A stretch of DNA of 58,418 nucleotides from Eubacterium sp. (lineage in GTDB: Bacteria; Bacillota; Clostridia; Lachnospirales; Lachnospiraceae). The notes under the pieces were generated by a model. The model made no database searches, was not told the DNA's origin, and was given only the letters and a program-made list of their open reading frames with translations. The position numbers were made by a program, and so were the translations under genes. Location: NCBI GenBank assembly GCA_022794015.1, contig JAAWDZ010000030.1:1-58418 (forward strand). The letters run 5' to 3'. Below are positions 25,970-34,859 of the stretch, in pieces. How positions within the stretch are numbered: the first letter of the stretch is position 1; the number at the start of each line of letters is the position of its first letter.

Positions 25970-26689
25970 ATGAAAGATTTTATATTGGATATTCACACCC
26001 ACTCCATCGCCAGCGGACACGCTTATGGAACAATCCGTGAAATGGCGCAGGCGGCCAGTGAACGTAAACTGCGTGTGCTGGGCGTCAGTGAGCATGCGCC
26101 GGGTATTCCAGGCACAACAGATCCGATTCACTTTACGAATCTTTCCGTCATTCCCCGCACATTATACGGCGTACACATCATCCACGGCTGTGAAATCAAT
26201 ATTCAAAACGACGGCACACTTTCTCTGTCGCAGCGCCACATAAATTTCCTGGACTATGCTATTATCGGACTGCATTCCAACTGCTATAAAAACGAAGGCG
26301 CCAGGAAAAACACAGAAAATGTCATTTCCTGTATGAAAAATGAAAAGGTTCACTTTGTATCCCATCCCGACGACGGAAAGATACCTCTGGATTACGAAAA
26401 GCTTGTCCTTAGCGCGAAGGAAAACCAGGTAGCGCTTGAAGTCAACAACAGCTCCATTGTAAAAAAGGCAAAGCGTCTAAACTGCATTGAAAATTATCAT
26501 ACCATGCTGGCGCTCTGTATGGAATACCAGGTACCGATCATCGTCAGTTCAGACGCGCACGATCCGTCCTGGGTCGGAGAATTTTCGCTGGCGCGTAAAC
26601 TGTTGGAAGAAATTCATTTTGACGAAAACCTGATATTGAATACGGATATTCAAAAATTCGAAGCATTTATCGGATACCGCATACCGTAA
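25970..26689 (+). CDS. PHP-domain phosphatase (YcdX-like)
   Basis: A 239-aa trinuclear-metal PHP protein of the YcdX type. Motifs: DIHTHSIASGHAYGT (residues 7-21), VSEHAPGIPG, HGCEINI, IIGLHSNCY, VSHPDD, ALEVNNSS and VSSDAHDPSWVG. Relatives have phosphatase activity and are often linked to motility or tRNA metabolism; the substrate here is unknown. AGGAGG precedes the start. It probably shares a transcript with typA and ends at the terminator at 26716. Confidence 0.88.
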   Translation: MKDFILDIHTHSIASGHAYGTIREMAQAASERKLRVLGVSEHAPGIPGTTDPIHFTNLSVIPRTLYGVHIIHGCEINIQNDGTLSLSQRHINFLDYAIIGLHSNCYKNEGARKNTENVISCMKNEKVHFVSHPDDGKIPLDYEKLVLSAKENQVALEVNNSSIVKKAKRLNCIENYHTMLALCMEYQVPIIVSSDAHDPSWVGEFSLARKLLEEIHFDENLILNTDIQKFEAFIGYRIP

Positions 26690-26715
26690 ACATATATCTG
26701 CCCGAAAAATCACTT

Positions 26716-26778
26716 CCGGGGATATCCGCCTTAATACTTTTGAAACGGCATAAAATAATATCCCCGGCCTTTTCTTTT
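26716..26778 (+). terminator. Terminator of the typA-PHP operon
   Basis: CCGGGGATAT (26716-26725) pairs perfectly with ATATCCCCGG (26758-26767) across a 32-nt loop, followed by CCTTTTCTTTTG. Confidence 0.75.
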
Positions 26779-26795
26779 GTCTGATTTTTGCTTTC

Positions 26796-26963
26796 CTACC
26801 GATGCAGATTTTTGTTCCTCATCCTCTGTCCACAAGCCATATTCTTATTTTTTTGCTCCGCATTCAAAGAACAGTTCTTTTTTATACGTTCGTCATACTT
26901 CTCTTTTAAACATTCTTCATCCAGTTCATAAATTTCCTCTCCGTTAATTACCAGACGGCCCAT
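26796..26963 (-). CDS. Small hypothetical protein (55 aa)
   Basis: A 55-residue ORF with ATG at 26963 and AGAGGTG about eight bases before it. The product begins MGRLVINGEEIYELDEECL and ends in a basic tail rich in Lys/Asn/Arg (QRMRNKNLHR). No membrane segment or known domain is recognised. It converges on the typA operon, just beyond that operon's terminator. The good ribosome binding site and codon use make a real gene likely. Confidence 0.6.
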   Translation of the reverse strand: MGRLVINGEEIYELDEECLKEKYDERIKKNCSLNAEQKNKNMACGQRMRNKNLHR

Positions 26964-27000
26964 CGCATACACCTCTTTTCTATTACAGCGGGCTTTTTAA

Positions 27001-27142
27001 GTTACTGTTCACACGTCGATGTTCCGCGAGGTGTTTCTGCACATTCTGTGCGGAAATCCTAAGTTTTTCAGCGCGAAATCGCATCTTTTTGCGATTTCTG
27101 TGCATCACGAAGCGTGTTACTGGTCACGGAGTGAACAGTAAC
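27001..27142. mobile_element. 142-bp MITE-like element with perfect 8-bp target duplication
   Basis: The ends are GTTACTGTTCAC (27001-27012) and GTGAACAGTAAC (27131-27142), a perfect 12-bp terminal inverted repeat. CTTTTTAA flanks both sides (26993-27000 and 27143-27150). Internally it contains the hairpin GAAATCGC/GCGATTTC. There is no ORF of note. Together with ~190 bases of AT-rich sequence it fills the 368-base gap between the small minus gene and the gene at 27332; I see nothing else there that I can support. Confidence 0.85.
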
Positions 27143-27331
27143 CTTTTTAATCATCATGACATCCAAAAACATTCTTTGAAACACACTCTTTAATATATGC
27201 GAAAAGCATGATTTCGGATACCCGCATATTTCTTTTTCAAACACGCGCTCAATATATTTCCAGTAAACCCGGAAATATCAACTGTCATACATCTTTCCCT
27301 TCTTACATATGCTAATAAAAAAAGGATTTTT

Positions 27332-27685
27332 ATGGAACAGGAACAATCGGAATATACACCTACTGCATTCGATGTTGAAACACAGTCCAGAAACATACAG
27401 ATTTTAAAAAGCATCATCCCCTATATAGAAGGCCCCCGGCAAAGAAATTTTGCAATGATGGTAAAATTTTTAGAGCTTAGAAACGTTGCCTCTCTTTTCA
27501 ATGAACAGCCAGTATCCTTGAGTATGTGTTCCACTGACGACCCTTCGGAAAAAAGAGTGCATCTTTTAAACGACATCAAAAAATTCTGCACGCCCGCCGA
27601 ACAGGATTCCATCGACATGATGCTCACAGCACTGCAGATGTTTACTTCTTACGATACTTTTTTCCACACGCCAACCCCTGAATAG
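27332..27685 (+). CDS. Hypothetical protein (117 aa)
   Basis: A soluble, helix-rich 117-aa protein starting MEQEQSEYTPTAFDVETQSR, with AAGGA upstream. It contains a KSIIPYIEGPRQRNFAMMVKF stretch and ends with a pair of helices (TPAEQDSIDMMLTALQMF). No signal peptide and no recognised domain. The stop is 17 bases before the next gene, which looks like a partner: both proteins have a similar pattern of two helical modules with an SPEEQ/TPAEQ-type turn. Confidence 0.7.
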   Translation: MEQEQSEYTPTAFDVETQSRNIQILKSIIPYIEGPRQRNFAMMVKFLELRNVASLFNEQPVSLSMCSTDDPSEKRVHLLNDIKKFCTPAEQDSIDMMLTALQMFTSYDTFFHTPTPE

Positions 27686-27702
27686 AAAGGAAGACAGCAA
27701 AT

Positions 27703-27984
27703 ATGGACTTTGATTTTTTAAAAGACAATGACAATTTTAAAAACATTTCTCCTGAAAAAATAAGTTTTCTGATGCAGTTTGCTGCTCAGAACAAATCCGG
27801 AAATGCGAGAGAAATGTCCAATATGATTATGGGCGCTATCAGCAGCGCTCAAAAAAAGGGCATCCAATTTACACCAAATGAAACCGACTTGATTATTGAG
27901 GTTTTAAAACAAAATATGTCTCCGGAAGAACAGCACAAAGCCGATCAGCTTTTAAACCTGATGCGGAATTTAAAACGAAATTAA
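27703..27984 (+). CDS. Hypothetical protein (93 aa)
   Basis: A 93-aa helical protein starting MDFDFLKDNDNFKNISPEKI, with AAGGAAG upstream. It has a KGIQFTPNETDLIIEVLKQN stretch and MSPEEQHKADQLLNLM near the end. No known family is recognised. It is cotranscribed with the preceding gene and ends at a strong terminator. Confidence 0.72.
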   Translation: MDFDFLKDNDNFKNISPEKISFLMQFAAQNKSGNAREMSNMIMGAISSAQKKGIQFTPNETDLIIEVLKQNMSPEEQHKADQLLNLMRNLKRN

Positions 27985-27991
27985 TGTAAAA

Positions 27992-28027
27992 GGCAGCCGT
28001 ATACCTTCGATACGGCTGCCGCTTTTT
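27992..28027. terminator. Bidirectional terminator (27703 gene and coiled-coil gene)
   Basis: A perfect 11-bp stem GGCAGCCGTAT/ATACGGCTGCC (27992-28002, 28010-28020) with a 7-nt loop. GCTTTTTTAT follows on plus and a T-rich run on minus. Confidence 0.92.
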
Positions 28028-28029
28028 TA

Positions 28030-28515
28030 TCATTTCATTCGCACCAGTTTCTCCCGGATTCTTCTGAGCTCATTTTCCAGAATATTGACACGCATAACTA
28101 ACATTTCCTTTTCATTTTCCACCTTTAGCATTTCGTTCATCTTCCGGATCAAATCCAAATATCCCTCTGCGACGCGTATAATATTTTTGTTCGTTTCGTT
28201 TTCAATCGTCAACCGGATATCCCGGATAGAATCGCCCAACTCTTCAAATCTCGTTTCCATGGCTTCAAACCGACTCTCTACTGCCTCCATAGCGCCAATG
28301 GACCTGATTTTTTCTTCCATTGCGCCCATCTTTGCCTCCATGGAACTCAAATTTGCTTCCATCGCTTCAAATCCGACATCCATCGTTTCAAACTTCGTTT
28401 CCATGGAATCAAACCTGGTTTCCATCACATCAAACCTCAGATCCATGGATTCAAGCCTGGATTCAATCGAATCCATCTTCATCAGCAGCAGCTCCAGCTT
28501 TTCTTCCAAATCCAT
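28030..28515 (-). CDS. Coiled-coil heptad-repeat protein (161 aa)
   Basis: A soluble 161-aa protein. From about residue 5 to 95 it consists of near-perfect 7-residue repeats of the form SMETRFD/TMDVGFE/AMEANLS (hydrophobic Met and Phe/Leu at heptad positions a and d), followed by a longer charged helix up to the end. It should form a long coiled coil, probably a dimer or trimer, without a membrane segment. The heptads are also visible as a ~21-base DNA periodicity, so the repeat number may vary between strains. It lies just downstream of leuS on the same strand. Function unknown. Confidence 0.75.
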   Translation of the reverse strand: MDLEEKLELLLMKMDSIESRLESMDLRFDVMETRFDSMETKFETMDVGFEAMEANLSSMEAKMGAMEEKIRSIGAMEAVESRFEAMETRFEELGDSIRDIRLTIENETNKNIIRVAEGYLDLIRKMNEMLKVENEKEMLVMRVNILENELRRIREKLVRMK

Positions 28516-28566
28516 ACTGCATATCCCCCAATCCTTTGCTACATATCCTCAAAATATAAAGCCCCT

Positions 28567-30978
28567 CTATTTTGCCACAATATTGATAATCCTGCCTGGT
28601 ACATAGATCTCGCGGATCACATTACCCGAAAGTTTATCGCCCAGCGCTTCCCTGCCTTTTGCAATCGCATCTACTTTTGCACAGTCCTTTGGAAGCGAAA
28701 CGGTCGCTCTGGTCTTTCCATTTACCTGTACGGCAATTTCGATCTCGTCATCTTCCATCGCCTTTTTGTCATATGTCGGCCAGCCGTTGTGGAATACAGA
28801 ATCCTCATGTCCCATCTCCTGCCAGAGTTCTTCGCAAATATGTGGAGCAAACGGAGCCAGAAGCTGTATAAATGTCTCTAACGTTTTCCGATCAACGCCG
28901 CCTTCTCTGGATATCTGTATCAGCTTATTGTTGTACTCCATAAATCCGGATACAACTGTATTTAAGCTAAAGCTTTCCAGACGTGATGTAATATCATAAG
29001 CCAGCTTATTTCGTATTTTAATCAGCTCTTTTGTCTCCGCAACTGTTTTGTCCTTATTATCCATAACAAGATTCCAGAATTTTGTGATAAAACGGTAAAC
29101 GCCGTCAATTCCTCTGTCATCCCACTCGGAATCCAGTTCCGGCGGACCGACAAACAGTTCGTACAGACGCAGGGAATCACAGCCATAATCCTGGACCAGA
29201 GCATCCGGAGATACCACATTCCCTTTGGACTTACTCATCTTTATGCCGTTCTTTCCGGTAATCATTCCCTGGTTAAACAGCTTGGTAAACGGCTCATCAA
29301 AATCCAAAACGCCGATATCATTTAAAAATTTCGTATAAAACCTGGAATACAAAAGATGCAGTACCGCATGCTCTACACCGCCGATGTACATATCTACCGG
29401 CAGGTATTTATCTGCCTTCTCTCTGCTGACAAGCTCTTTGTCGTTCTTATTGTCCACATACCGTAAAAAATACCAGGAAGATCCTGCCCACTGCGGCATG
29501 GTATTCGTTTCACGCCTGGATGGCCTGCCGCACTTTGGACAGGTCGTATTGACCCAATCAGCAATATCCGCAAGCGGTGATTCCCCTGTTCCGGTCGGTT
29601 GATAGGACTCTACATCCGGCAGCAGCAGCGGAAGCTCTTCCTCTGGCACCGGAACCGCACCACAATCCGGACAATGTACAATTGGAATTGGCTCTCCCCA
29701 ATAGCGCTGACGGGAAAATACCCAGTCACGCAGCTTATAATTGGTTGTCTTCTTGCCGATCCCACGCGCTTCTATCATCTCAGGAGCTTTTTCTTTCAGC
29801 TCTGCAGATTCCATTCCGTTCCAATCGCCGGAATTGATCATCGTACCCGCTGCATCGGTATAAGCCGCTGTCATATTTTCAATTTCTTTGCCGTCTTTCG
29901 CAATAACCTGGATAATCGGCAGATCAAATTTCTTCGCAAACTCAAAGTCACGGTCATCATGCGCCGGTACGCACATAATTGCTCCGGTACCATAATCTGC
30001 CAGTACATAATCCGAAAGCCAAATCGGAACCTTTGCACCATTTAACGGATTAACCGCATAACTTCCGGTAAATACGCCTGTCTTTTCCTTATCCTGAAGC
30101 CGGTCTACGGAAGACTTCAAAGAAGCTTTATAAATATAATCCTCTACCGCTTCCCTTGTTTCATCGGTGGCCAGAGCCTTTGCCAGCTCATGCTCCGGTG
30201 CAAGAACCATAAAAGTCGCCCCGTAAAGCGTATCCGGACGAGTCGTATAGACCGTAATACTCTCTTCCTTTCCATCCACTTTAAAGTCAACTTCTGCACC
30301 GTGGCTCTTGCCTATCCAGTCAGTCTGCATCTTCTTTACCTTCTCAGGCCAGTCCAATTTGTCCAGATCCGCAAGCAGACGCTCCGCATAGGCTGTGATC
30401 TTAAGCATCCATTGCTTTAAATTTTTCTTTGTAACGTCTGCACCACATCGCTCGCATTTGCCGTTTACAACTTCCTCATTGGCAAGTCCCGTCTTACAGG
30501 AAGGACACCAGTTGATCGGCATTTCTTTTTCATAAGCGAGACCTTTCTGAAACATCTGCACAAAAATCCACTGCGTCCACTTATAAAACGCCGGATCTGT
30601 CGTATTTACTTCCATATCCCAGTCATAAATCGCCGCTATTTCCTTCATCTGCTCTTTGATCTTCGATATATTATCTGCCGTAGACTCCGCCGGGTGGATT
30701 CCCATCTTAATCGCATAGTTCTCCGCAGGAAGTCCAAATGCATCCCATCCCATCGGATGAATGACAAAATAATCCTGCATCAGCTTGTAACGGCTCCAGA
30801 CATCAGAGATGACATAACCCCTCCAATGGCCGACATGAAGTCCGTTCCCTGAAGGATACGGAAACATATCCAGGCAATAATATTTTTCTTTCTTGCCGTC
30901 GTTTACATTAATGGGACGAGCTGCCCAGTTCTTACGCCATTTTTGCTCAATGGCTCTGTGGTTGTAAGGTGCTGCCAT
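28567..30978 (-). CDS. leuS: Leucyl-tRNA synthetase
   Basis: An 803-aa class I synthetase charging tRNA-Leu. The HIGH-type motif [16 protein letters not shown] is near residue 41, zinc-binding CPSC/CERCGA lies near 160, and the editing (CP1) domain includes [19 protein letters not shown] and the [10 protein letters not shown] motif. The KMSKS loop reads [12 protein letters not shown], and a C-terminal anticodon-binding domain follows. The length is normal for bacterial LeuRS. No T-box leader precedes it; the gap holds a simple promoter and AGGAGG. Confidence 0.97.
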   Translation of the reverse strand: MAAPYNHRAIEQKWRKNWAARPINVNDGKKEKYYCLDMFPYPSGNGLHVGHWRGYVISDVWSRYKLMQDYFVIHPMGWDAFGLPAENYAIKMGIHPAESTADNISKIKEQMKEIAAIYDWDMEVNTTDPAFYKWTQWIFVQMFQKGLAYEKEMPINWCPSCKTGLANEEVVNGKCERCGADVTKKNLKQWMLKITAYAERLLADLDKLDWPEKVKKMQTDWIGKSHGAEVDFKVDGKEESITVYTTRPDTLYGATFMVLAPEHELAKALATDETREAVEDYIYKASLKSSVDRLQDKEKTGVFTGSYAVNPLNGAKVPIWLSDYVLADYGTGAIMCVPAHDDRDFEFAKKFDLPIIQVIAKDGKEIENMTAAYTDAAGTMINSGDWNGMESAELKEKAPEMIEARGIGKKTTNYKLRDWVFSRQRYWGEPIPIVHCPDCGAVPVPEEELPLLLPDVESYQPTGTGESPLADIADWVNTTCPKCGRPSRRETNTMPQWAGSSWYFLRYVDNKNDKELVSREKADKYLPVDMYIGGVEHAVLHLLYSRFYTKFLNDIGVLDFDEPFTKLFNQGMITGKNGIKMSKSKGNVVSPDALVQDYGCDSLRLYELFVGPPELDSEWDDRGIDGVYRFITKFWNLVMDNKDKTVAETKELIKIRNKLAYDITSRLESFSLNTVVSGFMEYNNKLIQISREGGVDRKTLETFIQLLAPFAPHICEELWQEMGHEDSVFHNGWPTYDKKAMEDDEIEIAVQVNGKTRATVSLPKDCAKVDAIAKGREALGDKLSGNVIREIYVPGRIINIVAK

Positions 30979-31038
30979 AGCATTTCCTCCTAAGAAAATG
31001 ATTTATATTCGTTGCTTTGTTCTTTTTTATCCTTTAAA

Positions 31039-31066
31039 ATTTTATCACAAGGCCTGAATTTGTCAA
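31039..31066 (-). promoter_or_regulatory. Promoter of leuS
   Basis: TTGACA (31066-31061), 16 bases, TAAAAT (31044-31039) on the minus strand, about 60 bases before the leuS start. Confidence 0.75.
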
Positions 31067-31095
31067 GAGGAGGAGGCTCAAAGCTGTAGTCTGTA

Positions 31096-31109
31096 GTAAC
31101 AGTTCAGCC
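31096..31109. repeat. Solo end of the GTAACAG element family
   Basis: GTAACAGTTCAGCC is identical to the terminal 14 bases of the elements at 47797 and 58280. No matching opposite end is found nearby, so this is a remnant just downstream of the secreted-protein gene. Confidence 0.6.
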
Positions 31110-31120
31110 TGCAGGCGAAC

Positions 31121-32425
31121 TTATTCTAATACCGACTGTACAGAAATCGCCAGCACCTCATCCACTGGCGCTATGCTTGTTCCTTTGCCGTCCGTTCCTT
31201 CGAAATACTTCTCACCCGCTGATTCGAACAGCACGTATATCTGTTCGCCTGACAGTTCTATCTCCTCAGAACAGGGCGGCATTTCAACTTTTTTCATCGG
31301 CTTATTCGGATTTTTATCCATTTTTTCCAATGACTCATACACTTTCAGATAAGAAGATTTCCTCCGTCCATAAGAAGTACTGACATACACCTTTCCGTCC
31401 TCATCAAACACAATTCCCTGCACTTTGTCCGGAATCCGCCGAGTTTCTGTTTTTTCAAGTCCCTGATTGGTCAGCCGGTATGCGACCATCTTCGATCCAA
31501 ACACCTTCGTATGTGTCGCAACCCAGATCCTGCCGTTCTGATACGCAATACACGACGGCGTATTCTCTACCGGAAACTCTTCAAACAGCCCAGAACAGTC
31601 CACCACCGACTGCGGCATCTCCAATGCAGCCTTCTGAATGAATGCATAGGAAATTCGCCCCAGTGTCCTGCTGCCCGAATGGCAGACCCATATATGTTTC
31701 CCGTCAAAGGCAAGCCCGCCCATATGGCTCTTCTTTTTTACACCAATCGACACAAGATATTCTCCTGTTTCACGGTCAAATACATGGATGCACCCAAGAC
31801 CTCCTCCACTTTTACCGCTGTACGCGCTCACCAGCAGATAATCGTCTGTCATACAAAGTCCCTGCGGGGACTGGCTGGTATCTGTAATGCGATTTTCCCT
31901 TACATCTGTTTCCCTGGTATATGGCATACCTGGAATTTTCACATTTTTCAGGAAACTATACCTGCAGTCCTTTAATTTTTTATTCGTGTTCCCGGCAGAT
32001 GCCGCAATATGCCGATACGGATACATCTGCACATTGTACTCTCCGTCAATACGCTTCGTCCATTTGGCATACAACTGATAATCGCCAGCCTGCCCGGCGG
32101 CAATCCCGCTTACTTTTTGCAAAAAACTACTGTCTGTATACCACCCTGCAAAGTTGTACCCTTCTCTCACAGGTATTTCAAACTCAACCGGCAAATCTTC
32201 TCTGGTATAGTTCACCCTTTTGCCTTTTGGAAAAATTCCCCCGTTTAAACAGTAACTGATTGCAAATTCCGAAGCCTGCTCAAAATCCGATTCTGTCCAT
32301 ACTTCTTCTCCCAGAAAACCTGGCTCTGCGTCCAGCCTGCCGGCCCGCAATAAATACGGATCCTGCAATAAAAATACAAATATCAATAAAACAGCACAAC
32401 ATTTCTTCTCCGTCTTTTTCCCCAT
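31121..32425 (-). CDS. Secreted protein with InlB-type repeat and beta-propeller-like domain
   Basis: A 434-aa exported protein with an N-terminal signal-peptide-like segment (CCAVLLIFVFLLQDPYLL, residues ~9-26). Residues ~55-125 hold one Listeria-Bacteroides (InlB B-type) repeat, recognisable by PVREGYNFAGWYTDSSF and YQLYAKWTK. The rest resembles a WD/NHL-like propeller with blades such as GGLAFDGKHIWVCHSG, SCIAYQNGRIWVATHT and GIVFDEDGKVYVSTSYG. No LPXTG sorting signal is visible. It may bind surface or host ligands; function unknown. Monocistronic. Confidence 0.75.
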   Translation of the reverse strand: MGKKTEKKCCAVLLIFVFLLQDPYLLRAGRLDAEPGFLGEEVWTESDFEQASEFAISYCLNGGIFPKGKRVNYTREDLPVEFEIPVREGYNFAGWYTDSSFLQKVSGIAAGQAGDYQLYAKWTKRIDGEYNVQMYPYRHIAASAGNTNKKLKDCRYSFLKNVKIPGMPYTRETDVRENRITDTSQSPQGLCMTDDYLLVSAYSGKSGGGLGCIHVFDRETGEYLVSIGVKKKSHMGGLAFDGKHIWVCHSGSRTLGRISYAFIQKAALEMPQSVVDCSGLFEEFPVENTPSCIAYQNGRIWVATHTKVFGSKMVAYRLTNQGLEKTETRRIPDKVQGIVFDEDGKVYVSTSYGRRKSSYLKVYESLEKMDKNPNKPMKKVEMPPCSEEIELSGEQIYVLFESAGEKYFEGTDGKGTSIAPVDEVLAISVQSVLE

Positions 32426-32494
32426 ACCTGCTGTACCCCTTTTCTCCGCAGGACTCCTTCAAAAATAAATTTTTTCAGAGCAGAATCCCATGAA

Positions 32495-32548
32495 TTAATT
32501 TAGAAAAACCGCAGTTTTTTCTGTTCCTCCTACAGAAAAAACCACGGT
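32495..32548 (-). terminator. Terminator of the EF-G-like gene
   Basis: On the minus strand a 17-bp stem with two G-T pairs (32548-32532 with 32524-32508) closes a 7-nt loop and is followed by TTTTCTAAATT. Confidence 0.75.
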
Positions 32549-32587
32549 CATTTCTCGCATGTAATAGTTTGCTTCTTCTTTCGTTTT

Positions 32588-34675
32588 TTATTCTGCGCTG
32601 TCTAATTTATTTGCTCTTGCTGCAATCTCCTTCTCCTGGATATCAGACGGTGCCTGCTCATACCTTGCAAATTCGTAGGAATAATCTCCTGCGCCTCCTG
32701 TCATAGAGCGAAGATCCGTGTTGTAGCCGTACAGCTCCATGCTTGGCACATCAGCTATAATCTCCTGTTTCCCTCCCTCAATCGGATTCATGCCAAGCAC
32801 TCTGCCGCGTCGTTTGTTCAAATCTCCCATAACATCGCCGGTGTATGAATCCGGAACAACTACCTTCAAGGATAAAATCGGCTCTAACAATACTGGGGAC
32901 GCTTCCATAAAGCCCTTCTTAAACGCCTGTCTGGAAGCGGTCTTAAATGCCATTTCGGATGAGTCTACCGGATGGTAGGAACCATCGTAGAGCACAGCCT
33001 TAACCCCGACAACCGGATATGCGGCAAGAGGTCCTTTCAAAACGGCTTCCTGAACACCCTTTTCAACGGCCGGGAAGTAGTTCTTTGGTACAGCGCCGCC
33101 GACTACGATCTGGTCAAACTCATATGCTTCTTCCATATTTCCGGAAGGCTCAAATGTCATCTTAACATGTCCGTACTGTCCATGTCCGCCGGACTGTTTC
33201 TTATATTTATATTCCACATCGGATTTCTTGCGAATTGTTTCGCGGAATGCTATCTTCGGCTTCGAAAGCTCTACTTCAATTTTATATTTATTCAAAAGCT
33301 TGCTTACAACAACTTCTAAATGCTGCTCGCCCATACCATAAAGCAATGTCTGGCCATTTTCGCTGTCATTGACACTCTTCAAGGTCAAATCCTCAGCCAT
33401 CAGCTTCTGAAGCGCCTGGGAAATCTTATCCTCATCGCCTTTGTTCTTTGCCTGATAGCGCAGGTAAGTATATGGAACCGGCATCTGGGCTGCAATATAG
33501 TGAATCGGATTTGCCTTTGTGGAAAGGGAATCCGTCGTAGATGTATTGTTTAATTTTGCAAGCGCACCGATATCTCCGGCATGGAGTTCTTTGACCTCCT
33601 CTGTCTTGTTGCCCCTTAAAACATAGAGCTTGCCGATCTTCTCTTCTGCGCTCTTCTGGTAATTGAACAGCACGTCGTCTGTCTTAAGCACACCGGAATT
33701 CACCTTAATCAGGGAATATTTTCCAATAAACGGATCGACGATTGTCTTAAATACATAAGCGGACTTCGCTTTGGAAAAATCGTAATCTGCCTGGAACACC
33801 TCGTTCGTCTTCGCACTGATTCCCGCACAGGTCTTCTTGTCCGGGCCCGGCAGGTATTTTACGATATCTACGAGCAATGTATAAACACCTCTTGCCAGGA
33901 TATTGGAACCCATCATCACCGGCACAATGCTGCCGTCTCCCACATTGACACGGAGTGCCTGACGGATTTCGTCCTCGGAAAACTCCTCTCCGCCGAAATA
34001 CCGCTCCATGAACTCCTCGCTGGTTTCTGCAACAGCCTCCATCAGCTCTTCACGGTAAGTCTCCAGATTCTCTCTCGAATAATCCGGTACGTCCACCTTT
34101 TCTACTTCTCCATTGTCTTTCCAGCGTTTTGCCCTCTGCTGCAATACATTGACATATCCTACAAACTGCCCGTTCTCGCGGATCGGCAGATGGAACGGTG
34201 CAATTTTCTTGCCGTAAAGTTCCTGTAAGTCTTCTATCACCTGACGGTAACTGGCTTCGTCGATATCCATATCCGTAACAAAAATAATTCTCGGCAGCTT
34301 ATATTTCTCGCAGATTTCCCATGCCTTCTTCGTGCCTACTTCAATGCCCGCCTTACCGGATATTACAATAATCGCTGCATCGGCTACGGATGCCGCTTCT
34401 TCTACCTCTCCTGAAAAATCAAAATATCCGGGTGCATCCAGGATGTTGATCTTGGTACCTTCCCATATGATAGGGACAACCGAAGTATTGATGGAGAAAA
34501 GGCGCTTGGTTTCTTCCTTATCATAATCACTGATCGTATTTCCATCACTGACTTTCCCCATACGGGTTGTAATGCCTGATAAATAAGCCATTGCTTCTAC
34601 CAGGCTGGTCTTCCCACACCCACCGTGTCCGAGAAGTACCACGTTGCGAATCTTGTCCGTTGTGTAAACATTCAT
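32588..34675 (-). CDS. EF-G-like translational GTPase with divergent G4 motif
   Basis: A 695-aa paralogue of elongation factor G (FusA2-like subfamily), not the ribosomal-operon fusA. G1 is LLGHGGCGKTSLVEAM, G3 is LDAPGYFDFSGEVEEA, and domains IV/V are recognisable (KKQSGGHGQYGHVKMTFEP, GGKQEIIADVPSMELYGY). The usual G4 motif N-K-M-D is replaced by T-D-M-D in IIFVTDMDIDEA, which should weaken guanine specificity. I use the ATG at 34675 with GGAGG upstream; the frame extends to 34723 without support. Role unknown: such paralogues are proposed to act in ribosome rescue or recycling. Confidence 0.88.
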   Translation of the reverse strand: MNVYTTDKIRNVVLLGHGGCGKTSLVEAMAYLSGITTRMGKVSDGNTISDYDKEETKRLFSINTSVVPIIWEGTKINILDAPGYFDFSGEVEEAASVADAAIIVISGKAGIEVGTKKAWEICEKYKLPRIIFVTDMDIDEASYRQVIEDLQELYGKKIAPFHLPIRENGQFVGYVNVLQQRAKRWKDNGEVEKVDVPDYSRENLETYREELMEAVAETSEEFMERYFGGEEFSEDEIRQALRVNVGDGSIVPVMMGSNILARGVYTLLVDIVKYLPGPDKKTCAGISAKTNEVFQADYDFSKAKSAYVFKTIVDPFIGKYSLIKVNSGVLKTDDVLFNYQKSAEEKIGKLYVLRGNKTEEVKELHAGDIGALAKLNNTSTTDSLSTKANPIHYIAAQMPVPYTYLRYQAKNKGDEDKISQALQKLMAEDLTLKSVNDSENGQTLLYGMGEQHLEVVVSKLLNKYKIEVELSKPKIAFRETIRKKSDVEYKYKKQSGGHGQYGHVKMTFEPSGNMEEAYEFDQIVVGGAVPKNYFPAVEKGVQEAVLKGPLAAYPVVGVKAVLYDGSYHPVDSSEMAFKTASRQAFKKGFMEASPVLLEPILSLKVVVPDSYTGDVMGDLNKRRGRVLGMNPIEGGKQEIIADVPSMELYGYNTDLRSMTGGAGDYSYEFARYEQAPSDIQEKEIAARANKLDSAE

Positions 34676-34743
34676 ATAACAAATCCTCCAATCTGGTTCG
34701 TAACAGAAACTTTGTCTTTTCACGATACCTTACGTATAGTTAT

Positions 34744-34772
34744 ATTGTACTAAATATCCGGACATATTACAA
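34744..34772 (-). promoter_or_regulatory. Promoter of the EF-G-like gene
   Basis: TTGTAA (34772-34767), 17 bases, TACAAT (34749-34744) on the minus strand, ~70 bases before the start. Confidence 0.65.
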
Positions 34773-34859
34773 CTATTTTTGTAAAAAGTTCATTGAAGCA
34801 AAAAGCTGTGCGTTATTTGGACTATACGAACTGCATAACCCGAATCGCTTAACCGGATA

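Noticed and set aside
27190-27417. 75-codon minus-strand ORF overlapping the gene at 27332
   Set aside because: It has no ribosome binding site and overlaps the start of a better supported plus-strand gene.
28080-28500. Regularly spaced ~21-base DNA repeats suggestive of a CRISPR-like or satellite array
   Set aside because: The period is explained by coding heptads of the coiled-coil protein. The units are not identical and there are no unique spacers.
30979-31066. Possible T-box upstream of leuS
   Set aside because: The leader is only ~60 bases, with no T-box core and no terminator hairpin. A simple promoter and ribosome binding site explain it.
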